A DNA stretch of 17,713 nucleotides from Zoogloea sp. (GTDB taxonomy: Bacteria; Pseudomonadota; Gammaproteobacteria; Burkholderiales; Rhodocyclaceae). The position numbers and the translations under genes were made by a program. Shown piece by piece: positions 1 to 7,395 of this stretch (the first letter of the stretch is position 1; every line of letters starts with the position of its first letter). A model generated the notes under the pieces. The model saw only the letters and a program-made list of their open reading frames with translations. It was not told the DNA's origin and searched no databases. Where the stretch lies: NCBI GenBank assembly GCA_016720685.1, contig JADKKC010000047.1, positions 1-17,713 of the forward strand, written 5' to 3'.

Positions 1-1
1 A

Positions 2-628
2 TCAGGTGCCACAGCGCCCGCGCGGGCCCGCGCCTTCGGCAGCCAGGGCGTCAAGCCAGCCGATGAGTTCGCGGTTGAACTGTTCGACGTCTTCACGCAG
101 GGCCGCCACGCCACCCGCCGCATTGGCCGACGGCGCCGGGCGGACAAGGCTGAAGCTGCGCGAGGCGACGAGCTGGTCGCTGCGCGGCGCGAACAAAAAC
201 ACGCGGGCCTCGAGGACGCCGCTGCTCTCGCGCTCGGATGCAAAAACCTGGGCAAACTCGTCAAGCTCGATGCGCAGCCGGCAGCCACTGGCCGTCGGCG
301 TCGAGTCGCCGGCCTTCATGGCGCGCTTGACGGCCAGTTCGAGCAATTGCCCCGGCTGGGCAGCCCAGCGGCTTTCAACAAAAACCTGGCGACGGGTCGG
401 CTGGGCATACATCAGCCGGTAATGCATGGAGGTGGACGCGAGCCAGGGCGCCGGCACCACCTCGGTATTGCGGATCGGCATGGCCAGCGGCCGCGCCGGC
501 GCGGTGCCCAGGGGGCCGAAATCATGCACGGAATAGCCCGGAGCGGCCCTGGGTACGCTACCGCAGGCGCCCAGTGCGAACACACAGATCACGGCCATCA
601 GGGTTCGGGATAGGAGCTTTCGCGGCAT
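2..628 (-). CDS. ABC-type transport auxiliary lipoprotein (PqiC/MlaD-associated type)
   Basis: A 208-residue lipoprotein, last gene of the mla-like operon. Residues 1-22 form a lipoprotein signal: a basic start (PRK), a hydrophobic stretch, and the lipobox L-G-A-C with Cys22 as the likely lipidation site, followed by Gly-Ser, which suits outer-membrane sorting. The rest is a soluble periplasmic domain. The position directly after an MCE-domain gene is where the ABC-transport auxiliary lipoprotein family (the PqiC-like group) is usually found. Such proteins are thought to anchor or receive the MCE substrate-binding protein at the outer membrane. The ATG lies 27 bp after the mlaD stop; no strong ribosome site is visible. 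The family call rests mainly on context, length and lipobox; the precise role is inferred. Confidence 0.8.
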   Translation of the reverse strand: MPRKLLSRTLMAVICVFALGACGSVPRAAPGYSVHDFGPLGTAPARPLAMPIRNTEVVPAPWLASTSMHYRLMYAQPTRRQVFVESRWAAQPGQLLELAVKRAMKAGDSTPTASGCRLRIELDEFAQVFASERESSGVLEARVFLFAPRSDQLVASRSFSLVRPAPSANAAGGVAALREDVEQFNRELIGWLDALAAEGAGPRGRCGT

Positions 629-655
629 GGCTGGGGTTTCCGGATTGGCTGCCGC

Positions 656-1606
656 TCAGGGCCTGCCCTCGCCAGCCTGGAAGCCGGCCTCGCCGGGCCC
701 GGGAGGCGGCTTGCGCCGGCCGAGAAGCAGGAGTTGCGGAGAGTTGTCGATTTCGTCGAGCAGATCGGAGAGCTGCCGCGAAGTGACGGTGAGTTCCTGC
801 AGCAGCACGTTGACGCGTGGCAGGGTATTGGTGACAAGGCCTTCGCCGGTGGTGCCGGCCAGGCTGTCAACGCGCTCGCCAAGCGTTTGCAGCTTGACGA
901 TCAGGCTGCGTCCTTCCCGGGCCAGCGGCACGGCGTCAGCGCTCAGGCGCTCGATGTTGTCCAGCGAGCGGGTGATGTGCGCGAGGTTGTCCTTGCTGAA
1001 AACCTGGCGCACGGCGGCCAGCGTCTGCGGCACTTCCTTCAGGCTGCGGTCGAGGCCCTGGCTGGACGATTCGAGATGGGCAAGGGTTCGCTCGACGCGG
1101 GCCAGGTTGTCCGGCGCGGCCAGGAGCGCCAGCCGCTCGGCCAGTTCGCGCACCCGCTTGAGGGTTTGCAGGGAGGCTTCGGTCACTTCATCCACAATGC
1201 CCGGCGCCAGGCGCAGCCGCGGCGGGCCGCCCGCCTCGCCAGACAGCGGCTCGGGATTGTCACCACTGTCGTCGAGGGCGATGAAGGCCAGCCCGGTCAC
1301 GCCCTGGGAGGCCAGCCGAGCCCGCGTGCCCTTGGTGATTGGCAGATCGGTACGAATGCGCGCGGTGACCAGCAGGTCGTGGGGGTTGGCCGGATCGAGG
1401 GCGATCGACGCAACCTTGCCGGCGATGATGCCGCGGTAGCGCACGGTGGCCTGCGGATTGAGGCCATTCACGCTGCCGGAACTCACCAGCAGCACTTCGC
1501 GGGTGGACTCGCGACCGTCGGAAAACCACCACAGCGCAAGGGCAATGCCAAGGCTGAGGAAAATCGCGAAAAGGCCAGCGGCAAGCGCGTGGGAACGGCT
1601 TTCCAT
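656..1606 (-). CDS. mlaD: MlaD-family MCE-domain lipid-transport protein
   Basis: A 316-residue inner-membrane-anchored, periplasm-facing substrate-binding subunit of an Mla-type phospholipid ABC transporter. One N-terminal membrane segment (about residues 8-27) is followed by an MCE domain (about 37-117) with a typical core (VNGLNPQATVRYRGI, then GTRARLASQGVTGLAFIAL). Residues about 140-290 are rich in Leu, Glu and Arg and look helical or coiled-coil. That is longer than E. coli MlaD and closer to the extended MCE proteins found beside STAS-MlaE permeases. The ATG shares one base with the mlaF stop (TGATG), implying translational coupling. The family is clear; calling it orthologous to E. 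coli mlaD would go too far, because no mlaC gene is present here. Confidence 0.88.
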   Translation of the reverse strand: MESRSHALAAGLFAIFLSLGIALALWWFSDGRESTREVLLVSSGSVNGLNPQATVRYRGIIAGKVASIALDPANPHDLLVTARIRTDLPITKGTRARLASQGVTGLAFIALDDSGDNPEPLSGEAGGPPRLRLAPGIVDEVTEASLQTLKRVRELAERLALLAAPDNLARVERTLAHLESSSQGLDRSLKEVPQTLAAVRQVFSKDNLAHITRSLDNIERLSADAVPLAREGRSLIVKLQTLGERVDSLAGTTGEGLVTNTLPRVNVLLQELTVTSRQLSDLLDEIDNSPQLLLLGRRKPPPGPGEAGFQAGEGRP

Positions 1607-2394
1607 CAGATTTCAGAACGACCGCGGGCCAGCGCCGCCTGACTGCGCTCGCTGTGAAAAAAGCGTTCGATGAAGGGATCCTGCACAGTCATGATTTCGT
1701 CAAGGGGGCCGAAGGCGAGTATACGCCCTTCGGATAGCACGGCCACGCGGGTGGCCAGCGCCGCCAGGGTGTCGAGGTCGTGGGTGACGAGGACCACCGT
1801 CAGGCCGAGCGCCTTCTGCAGCGCGCGGATCAGGCGCACGAAACCGGCGCTGCGGTCGGGGTCGAGGCCGGCGGTCGGTTCGTCGAGAAGCAGCAACTCG
1901 GGCTCCAGCGCCAGCGCGCGGGCCAGCGCCACCCGCTTGATCATGCCGCCCGAAAGTTCGGCCGGCATGCGCAGGGCCACCTCAGGCCCAAGCTCGACCA
2001 TGGCCAGCTTGAGCAGCACGAGATCGCGCAGCATGGCTTCGTCGCTCACGCCGAATTCGCGCAGCGGAAAGGCCACGTTGGCAAACACATTGAGCGCCGA
2101 AAAGAGCGCGCCCTGCTGAAAGAGCATGCCAAAGCGCCGCCGCCGCGCCAGTTGCTCGGCGCGGCTGCCGGCAAACAGCGGCTCGCCGAAGAGACGCACC
2201 TCGCCCTCGGCCGGCCGCAGGAGGCCCACCATCTGGCGCAGCAGCGTGGTCTTGCCGGTGCCCGATCCGCCCACCAGCGCCACCACTTCGCCGACCGGCA
2301 CGGCCAAATCGATGTTGCGGTGAACCCAGGTGGAGCCAAAGCGGGTCGACAAGCCCTTCAGCTCGACCGGAAGCGTGTTCCTCGCGGCGTTCAT
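1606..2394 (-). CDS. mlaF: Mla-type ABC transporter ATP-binding protein
   Basis: A 262-residue ABC ATPase that would power the MlaE permease from the cytoplasmic side. Walker A is GGSGTGKTT at about residues 42-50. Further on are the ABC signature LSGGMIKRVALARAL, Walker B LLLLDEPTAGLDP, and a switch histidine in VLVTHDLDT. The signature form with MIKR is typical of the MlaF/MkL subfamily. The frame stays open far upstream, across mlaE, but the ATG at 2394 is preferred: the fold starts immediately after it, and it overlaps the mlaE stop as ATGA, a usual coupling arrangement. The stop overlaps the mlaD start by one base. Confidence 0.94.
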   Translation of the reverse strand: MNAARNTLPVELKGLSTRFGSTWVHRNIDLAVPVGEVVALVGGSGTGKTTLLRQMVGLLRPAEGEVRLFGEPLFAGSRAEQLARRRRFGMLFQQGALFSALNVFANVAFPLREFGVSDEAMLRDLVLLKLAMVELGPEVALRMPAELSGGMIKRVALARALALEPELLLLDEPTAGLDPDRSAGFVRLIRALQKALGLTVVLVTHDLDTLAALATRVAVLSEGRILAFGPLDEIMTVQDPFIERFFHSERSQAALARGRSEI

Positions 2395-3527
2395 CGGTAA
2401 GGCAGCCCGATGGTCCGGGTGACGATGGCGAAGACGGCATCCACCAGGATCACCACGGTGATCGACGTGACCACCGAAGCCGTCGTGTTGGCCGACAGGC
2501 TTTCGGTATTGGGCTTGACGCGCAGGCCGAAGTGGCAGGCCACCAGCGCAATGAGCAAGCCGAACACCGCGCCCTTGACCAGGCCGATGACGAGATTGGC
2601 CACCGGCACGGCCCGCGGCAAGGCGTTCAGAAAATAATCGAAGCTCATGTCGAGCTGCACATAGGCCGACACCATGCCGCCGAAGATCGCCACCGACGAG
2701 CCCCACAGGGTGAGCAGCGGCATCGCCAGCGTGAGCGCCACCACCTTGGGCAGCACCAGGCGCACGTAGCGCGAGACGCCCATCGTGGTCAGCGCGTCGA
2801 TCTCCTCGGTAACCCGCATCACGCCGAGCTGGGCGGTCATTGCCGAGCCCGAACGGCCGGCCACCAGCACCGACACCAGCACCGGGCCGAGCTCGCGGAT
2901 GATGCCGAGTCCGAGGATATTGACGATGAAGGTATCCGCCCCGAAGGCCCGCAACTGCAAGGCCGACAAATACGACATCACGACGCCGATCAGGAAGCCG
3001 ACCAGCGCCGTCACCGGCATCGCCTTGACACCCACCTTGTAGAAATTGGCCGACATTTCGCGCACGGGCCAGTGCTCCCGGTTGCGCAGCAGGTAGAGCA
3101 GATCGAGCAGCAACTGGCCTACGAGCACCACGAAATGCCCCAGATGGCGCACCAGGCCGAGCAGCAGCCGGCCGAGATGGGCGGTCGCATCCAGAAAACG
3201 GTAAGGCGGCTCGACCGGCAGGCTGGCATCGCCGAGATCGGCCAGCCGGCCGAAGACGGATTCCAGTGCTTCGGGCAGCACCAGTTGCGGCGGTCGCCGG
3301 CGGCCCCAGGCGCGCCACAGCAGCAGCGCGCCAAAACTGTCGAGACGGCTCACGCCGGCCAGATCCCAGGCCGGTGCGCCGGAAGCCGCCTCGAGCTGCC
3401 GACGGATGTCGACGCAACGGGGGTTCAACACGCTCAGCGTCCAGTCGCCGGACAACACCACCCTGGCCCCCGCCCCTTCGACGTCTATCGCAGCTTGCGG
3501 ACGAGCCCCCCGGAGCTGGGTGGACAT
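2391..3527 (-). CDS. mlaE: STAS-MlaE fusion: ABC lipid-transport permease
   Basis: A 378-residue fusion of two Mla parts. Residues about 15-105 look like a STAS domain (MlaB-like), including the LDSFGALLLW stretch. Residues about 120-378 are an MlaE/YrbE permease with several membrane segments and the family stretches LGLGIIRELGPVL, VAGRSGSAMTAQLGVMRVTEEIDAL and VIGLVKGAVFGLLIAL. In E. coli MlaB and MlaE are separate; here the regulatory STAS part is joined to the permease, a known variant in proteobacteria. The start is 10 bp after the ppx stop, so transcription with ppx is likely. The stop overlaps mlaF by 4 bp. It is expected to move phospholipid or a related lipid across or out of the inner membrane; direction and substrate cannot be read from sequence. 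Confidence 0.93.
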   Translation of the reverse strand: MSTQLRGARPQAAIDVEGAGARVVLSGDWTLSVLNPRCVDIRRQLEAASGAPAWDLAGVSRLDSFGALLLWRAWGRRRPPQLVLPEALESVFGRLADLGDASLPVEPPYRFLDATAHLGRLLLGLVRHLGHFVVLVGQLLLDLLYLLRNREHWPVREMSANFYKVGVKAMPVTALVGFLIGVVMSYLSALQLRAFGADTFIVNILGLGIIRELGPVLVSVLVAGRSGSAMTAQLGVMRVTEEIDALTTMGVSRYVRLVLPKVVALTLAMPLLTLWGSSVAIFGGMVSAYVQLDMSFDYFLNALPRAVPVANLVIGLVKGAVFGLLIALVACHFGLRVKPNTESLSANTTASVVTSITVVILVDAVFAIVTRTIGLPYR

Positions 3528-3537
3528 GGCTGAACGG

Positions 3538-5049
3538 CTAGGTGCCGGCCGGGCTGCGCGGCGCGGAACGTTCGACCCGCATCTTCACGGGCAGGCCGAT
3601 CGTCTGCCACTGGCGTTCTTCCTCGTCCAGCGCTGCGGCGGTAAGCGGCAGGTTGCGCAACCACTCGGCATCGGCCACGATCACGAACCCGCGCCCTTCG
3701 CGCTTGAGGCGCAGCGGCGGAACACCCCGCCCGTCACGGGCCCGGTGAACGACGGCCGACAGGCGCAGGCACAAGATCAACCGCCACTCCTGGCTTTCGG
3801 GGTCGAGGGGGCCGAGCCGCGACAACTTGCCCCGGTGGGCCAGCACCATGCGCGCCAGACGCCCCTGGTCCATGCGCGAGAAGCCCGGCATGTCGGCGTT
3901 GCCCAGGATGTAGGCGCTGTGCTTGTGGTAGCTGGAATGGGCAACCGAAACGCCCACTTCGTGGAGCATTGCCGCCCATTCGAGAAAGCGCCGATCGGTG
4001 CTCTCGTCGTCGGCCGCGGAAGGATCGAGCTGCAGCAGGAAGGCCCGCGCCGTTTCGGCCACTTCGCGGGCGTGGGCGAGGTCGACACCGTAGCGCTCGA
4101 CGAAGGCCGACACGGTGGCATCGCGCAGGTCGTGGTGGTGATAGCGGCCGAGCAGATCGTAGAGCACGCCGAGGCGCAGGGCGCCTTCCGAGAAGGTCAT
4201 GCGCTCGAGGCCGAACTCCTGGAAAACCGCCCACATGATGGCGAAACCACCGGTCAGCACCGGCAGGCGATCGGGGCGCAGGCCTTCGAGGTGCAGGTTG
4301 TCCAGGCTGCCGGCCTTGAGCATGAGGTTGCGCAGGCGCTCGAGACCACTGCGGGTAATGCCGCCGTCGGAAAGGCCGTTGAGCTCGAGGATATCCACCA
4401 GCGCCTTGGCCGAACCGCTGGAGCCCACCGCCTCGTCCCAGCCCACTTCGCGATAGGCATGGGTGATGGTCTGGATTTCCTTCTGGGCGGCCAGCTCCGC
4501 GTCACGCAGGCCACGCTTGTCGATGCGGCCTTCGGGAAAGTAGCGCATCGAAAAGCTGACGCAGCCCATGTAGAGCGATTCCAGCGCGATGGGCTTGAAG
4601 CTCTTGCCGATCACGAACTCGGTCGAACCGCCGCCGATATCCACGACCAGTTGCTGCTTGTGAGGATTGGGCAGGGTGTGCGCAACGCCCACGTAGATCA
4701 GCCGCGCCTCTTCGCGTCCGGCGATGACTTCGATCGGGAAGCCCAGCGCGGCTTCCGCCTGCACCAGGAAGTGCGGCGCATTCTTGGCCACGCGCAGGGT
4801 GTTGGTGGCCACGGCCCGCACCGCTTCGAGCGGATAGTCGCGAATGCGCTCGTTGAAGCAGCGCAGCGCGCTGATACCGCGAAACTGGGACGCAGCATCG
4901 AGCATTCGGTCAGGGGACAAGCCGGCGGCAAGACGCACGGCCTCCTTGATGCCATCGAGGGGATAAATCTGGTCATTAACGATTCGCCCGATCTGCAGGC
5001 GAAAACTGTTGGAACCCAGATCAATGGCGGCGATCAACTCACGAGTCAT
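3538..5049 (-). CDS. ppx: Ppx/GppA exopolyphosphatase
   Basis: A 503-residue Ppx/GppA phosphatase that releases phosphate from polyphosphate ends, or acts on pppGpp. The ASKHA-fold N-terminal half carries the first phosphate loop (AIDLGSNSFRL, residues 8-18), the acidic pair in GREEARLIY (about 113-114, where the catalytic Glu of the family lies) and the second loop DIGGGSTEFVIG (137-148). The C-terminal third is HD-like (WAAMLHEVG, then YHKHSAYIL), giving the long form of the family. The frame remains open to a GTG at 5100. The ATG at 5049 is chosen because the conserved domain begins seven residues later and a candidate -10 box (5091-5096) would lie inside a longer gene. It diverges from ppk1, its metabolic opposite, and sits 10 bp ahead of mlaE. 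Confidence 0.93.
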   Translation of the reverse strand: MTRELIAAIDLGSNSFRLQIGRIVNDQIYPLDGIKEAVRLAAGLSPDRMLDAASQFRGISALRCFNERIRDYPLEAVRAVATNTLRVAKNAPHFLVQAEAALGFPIEVIAGREEARLIYVGVAHTLPNPHKQQLVVDIGGGSTEFVIGKSFKPIALESLYMGCVSFSMRYFPEGRIDKRGLRDAELAAQKEIQTITHAYREVGWDEAVGSSGSAKALVDILELNGLSDGGITRSGLERLRNLMLKAGSLDNLHLEGLRPDRLPVLTGGFAIMWAVFQEFGLERMTFSEGALRLGVLYDLLGRYHHHDLRDATVSAFVERYGVDLAHAREVAETARAFLLQLDPSAADDESTDRRFLEWAAMLHEVGVSVAHSSYHKHSAYILGNADMPGFSRMDQGRLARMVLAHRGKLSRLGPLDPESQEWRLILCLRLSAVVHRARDGRGVPPLRLKREGRGFVIVADAEWLRNLPLTAAALDEEERQWQTIGLPVKMRVERSAPRSPAGT

Positions 5050-5090
5050 GGATGCGGCGGGAAAGGCGCCGGATGGCGCAGGAGCCGCGA

Positions 5091-5134
5091 ATTCTAGCAC
5101 CCGCCGGTGACGGCCCGACGTTGATCAAACTCAA
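5091..5134 (-). promoter_or_regulatory. Candidate FNR/ANR-dependent promoter of ppx-mla
   Basis: At 5121-5134 lies TTGAT-CAAA-CTCAA, which matches 9 of 10 fixed positions of the FNR/ANR/DNR consensus TTGAT-N4-ATCAA. Reading toward ppx, a TAGAAT hexamer (5096 to 5091) matches the sigma-70 -10 box at 5 of 6 positions, and nothing like a -35 hexamer is found 17 bp upstream of it (GTCGGG). The box centre lies about 42-44 bp upstream of the start point predicted from that -10, close to the -41.5 of class II FNR activation. The match and geometry are seen directly; regulation is inferred from one site. Confidence 0.45.
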
Positions 5135-5140
5135 TGAACG

Positions 5141-5178
5141 GCGTCATGCAGCGGTAACAAATACGTCACATAATTATC
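5141..5178 (+). promoter_or_regulatory. Candidate Pho box and promoter of ppk1
   Basis: Three consecutive 11-bp units (5141-5151, 5152-5162, 5163-5173) each have GT at positions 3-4, continuing as GTCATGCAG, GTAACAAAT and GTCACATAA. The PhoB binding site is built of 11-bp direct repeats resembling CTGTCAT plus four A/T-rich bases; units 1 and 3 fit best in the GTCA core. No -35 hexamer is apparent, as expected for a PhoB-dependent promoter. Possible -10 boxes are AATTAT (5173-5178), 10 bp after the second unit, or CATAAT (5169-5174). The ppk1 ribosome site AGGAAA is at 5199-5204. Confidence 0.4.
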
Positions 5179-5208
5179 GGTCCATCGGGAAATTCGACAG
5201 GAAAGTCC

Positions 5209-7295
5209 ATGCCACAGCTCCCCAACGAACGCCACTTCAGCAGCGATCACTTCATCAACCGCGAGCTGTCGCTGCTGCAATTCCAGCGCCGCGTGCTCGC
5301 CCAGGCCGCCGACCCATCGGTGCCGCTGCTGGAACGACTGCGTTTCCTGTGCATCGTGTCGAGCAACCTTGACGAATTTTTTGAAGTCCGCGTGGCCGGG
5401 GTCAAGGAGCAGCAGCTCCTCGGCAGCCAGGTCCTGACCACCGACGGACTCACGCCGGCCGCGCTGCAGGGGCGCATCAGCCGCGAAGTGCACGGCATCA
5501 TCACCGAGCAGTACAACCTGCTCAACAACACCATCCTGCCGGCCCTGGCCGACGAAGGCATCGTGTTCCTGCGCCGCAGCGTGTGGACCGAAGCCCAGCA
5601 CGCCTGGGCCCGCGACTACTTCCTGCGCGAGGTGATGCCCATCCTCACGCCGATCGGACTCGATCCGGCCCACCCCTTCCCGCGGGTGCTCAACAAGAGC
5701 CTCAACTTCGCCGTCGAACTTGAAGGGCGCGATGCCTTCGGACGCAACTCCGGCGCTGCCATCGTCCAGGCCCCGCGCGCCCTGCCGCGGGTCATCCGCC
5801 TGCCGCAGGAACTCACCGGCGTCGATTACGGTTTCGTGTTCCTGTCCTCGCTGCTCCACGCCCATGTGGGCGAGCTGTTCGAAGGCATGAACGTGCTCGG
5901 CTGCTACCAGTTCCGTGTCACCCGCAACTCCGACATGTTCGTGGACGAAGAAGAGGTGAAGATCTGCGCGCCACCCTCAAGGGCGAACTGCAGCAACGTC
6001 ACTTCGGCAACGCCGTGCGCCTGGAGCTGGCCGACAACTGCTCGAGCGCCATGGCCAGCTTCTTGATGCGGCAGTTCGGGCTCGGCCCGGAAGACGTCTA
6101 CCGCGTGCCCGGCATGGTCAATCCGGTGCGCCTCAACCAGGTTCCTGACTGGGTCGAACGCCCCGACCTGAAATACCGCCCTTTCCAGCCGGCACGCCCG
6201 AAAGGCCTCGACAAGCGCGAGAACATCTTCGCCGCCATCCGCCGCGAGGACATCCTGCTCCACCACCCGTTCCAGAGCTTCGAGCCCGTTATCGAAATGC
6301 TCAAGGCTGCCGCCGACGACCCGCAGGTGGTTGCCGTCAAGATGACGGTTTACCGCACCGGCACCGACTCCGTGCTGATGGAACATCTTGTGCGCGCGGC
6401 CCAGAAGGGCAAGGAAGTCACCGTCGCGCTCGAACTGATGGCCCGCTTCGACGAGGAAGCCAACATCAGCTGGGCCGCCCAGCTCGAGGAGGTTGGCGCC
6501 CACGTGGTGTACGGCGTCTTCGGCTACAAGACCCACGCCAAACTGCTGCTGATCGTGCGCCGGGAAGAAGGCGCGCTCCGGCGTTATGTCCACCTGGGCA
6601 CCGGCAACTACCACCCGCGCACCACCCGCTTCTACACCGACTTCGGCCTGCTCACCGCCAACGAGGAAATCGGCGCCGACGTGGCCGAACTCTTCAAGCA
6701 GCTCACCGGCCTCGGCCAGGCTGGCCGACTCAAGCACCTGTGGCAGGCCCCCTTCACGCTGCAGCCCAACGTCGTGGCGGCCATTCGCGAAGAAGCCGAA
6801 ATTGCCCGGGCCGGCCGCAAGGGCCGCATCATCGTCAAGGTGAATGCACTGCTCGAACCCGAAACCATCGAAGCCCTGTACGAAGCCTCCCAGGCCGGCG
6901 TCGAGATCGACGTCATCGCCCGCAGCGTGTGCGCCCTCAAGCCCGGCGTCCCCGGCCTGTCGGAAAACATCCGCGTGCGCTCCGTCGTCGGACGCTTCCT
7001 CGAGCATCACCGGATCTTCTACTTCCACGCCGACGGCGCCGAGAAGCTCTACCTCTCCAGCGCCGACTGGATGGAACGCAACTTCTTCAAGCGCATCGAG
7101 GTGGCCTTTCCCATCCTCGACCCGAAGGTCAAGCGCCGCGTCATGAAGGAAGGCCTCCGCCCCTACCTCGGCGACAACTGCCAGGCCTGGGAACTGGAAG
7201 GCGACAACCACTACCGTCGCAAAAACCCCCGCACCACCCGCCGCGCAGCGCAGGAAATCCTGCTGAAGGAACTCTCCGGCGTAATCACCCACTGA
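5209..7295 (+). CDS. ppk1: Polyphosphate kinase 1, split by a -1 frameshift near 5961
   Basis: Ppk1 reversibly transfers the terminal phosphate of ATP to polyphosphate. Two frames must be joined. The first (5209 to about 5961) gives the N-terminal and head domains from MPQLPNERHF to VTRNSDMFVDEEEVK. The second, in the next frame to 7295, continues LRATLKGELQQRHFGNAVRLELADNC, here split as LRATLKGEL and QQRHFGNAVRLELADNC. Adding one base at GTGAAG/ATCTG (probably GGATCTG read as GATCTG) restores a normal 695-residue enzyme. In restored numbering the phosphorylated histidine is about His443 (YKTHAKLLL) and the second active-site histidine about His600 (FLEHHRIF), 157 residues apart as in the E. 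coli enzyme. Start ATG with AGGAAA four bases upstream. It is divergent from ppx. If the frameshift were real the enzyme would be lost, since both histidines lie after it; sequencing error is more likely. Confidence 0.9.
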
Positions 7296-7303
7296 GCCAC
7301 ACA

Positions 7304-7342
7304 TCCGGCCCCCGCTCCAGCGCACACTGGAGCCGGGCCGGA
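7304..7342 (+). terminator. Strong hairpin after ppk1
   Basis: TCCGGCCC (7304-7311) pairs with GGGCCGGA (7335-7342), and GCTCCAG (7314-7320) pairs with CTGGAGC (7327-7333), around a 6-base loop and a small internal bulge. It starts 9 bp after the ppk1 stop. No T-run follows, so it may act as an mRNA 3'-end stabiliser or a weak terminator rather than a classical intrinsic one. Confidence 0.5.
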
Positions 7343-7395
7343 CAGCCGCGGTGTTGTAGAATTCCGGTTCGATCCGTTCATTGCCGGCCCATTCC

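Noticed and set aside
1606..3417. A 603-residue reading of mlaF extending back through mlaE
   Set aside because: The upstream part is out-of-frame mlaE sequence; the ABC fold begins right after ATG 2394, which overlaps the mlaE stop.
3406..5097. A 563-residue plus-strand open frame opposite ppx
   Set aside because: It mirrors ppx codon for codon, has shadow-like His/Gln/Arg-rich composition and no family motif; long antisense frames are expected in GC-rich genes.
5052..5372. A 106-residue frame across the ppx-ppk1 intergenic region
   Set aside because: It overlaps the ppk1 N-terminus out of frame and the candidate regulatory sites, and resembles no protein.
6015..7295. A separate downstream ppk gene starting at GTG 6015
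   Set aside because: The protein is continuous with the upstream frame after a one-base correction; no ribosome site precedes 6015 and the N-terminal domains would be missing.
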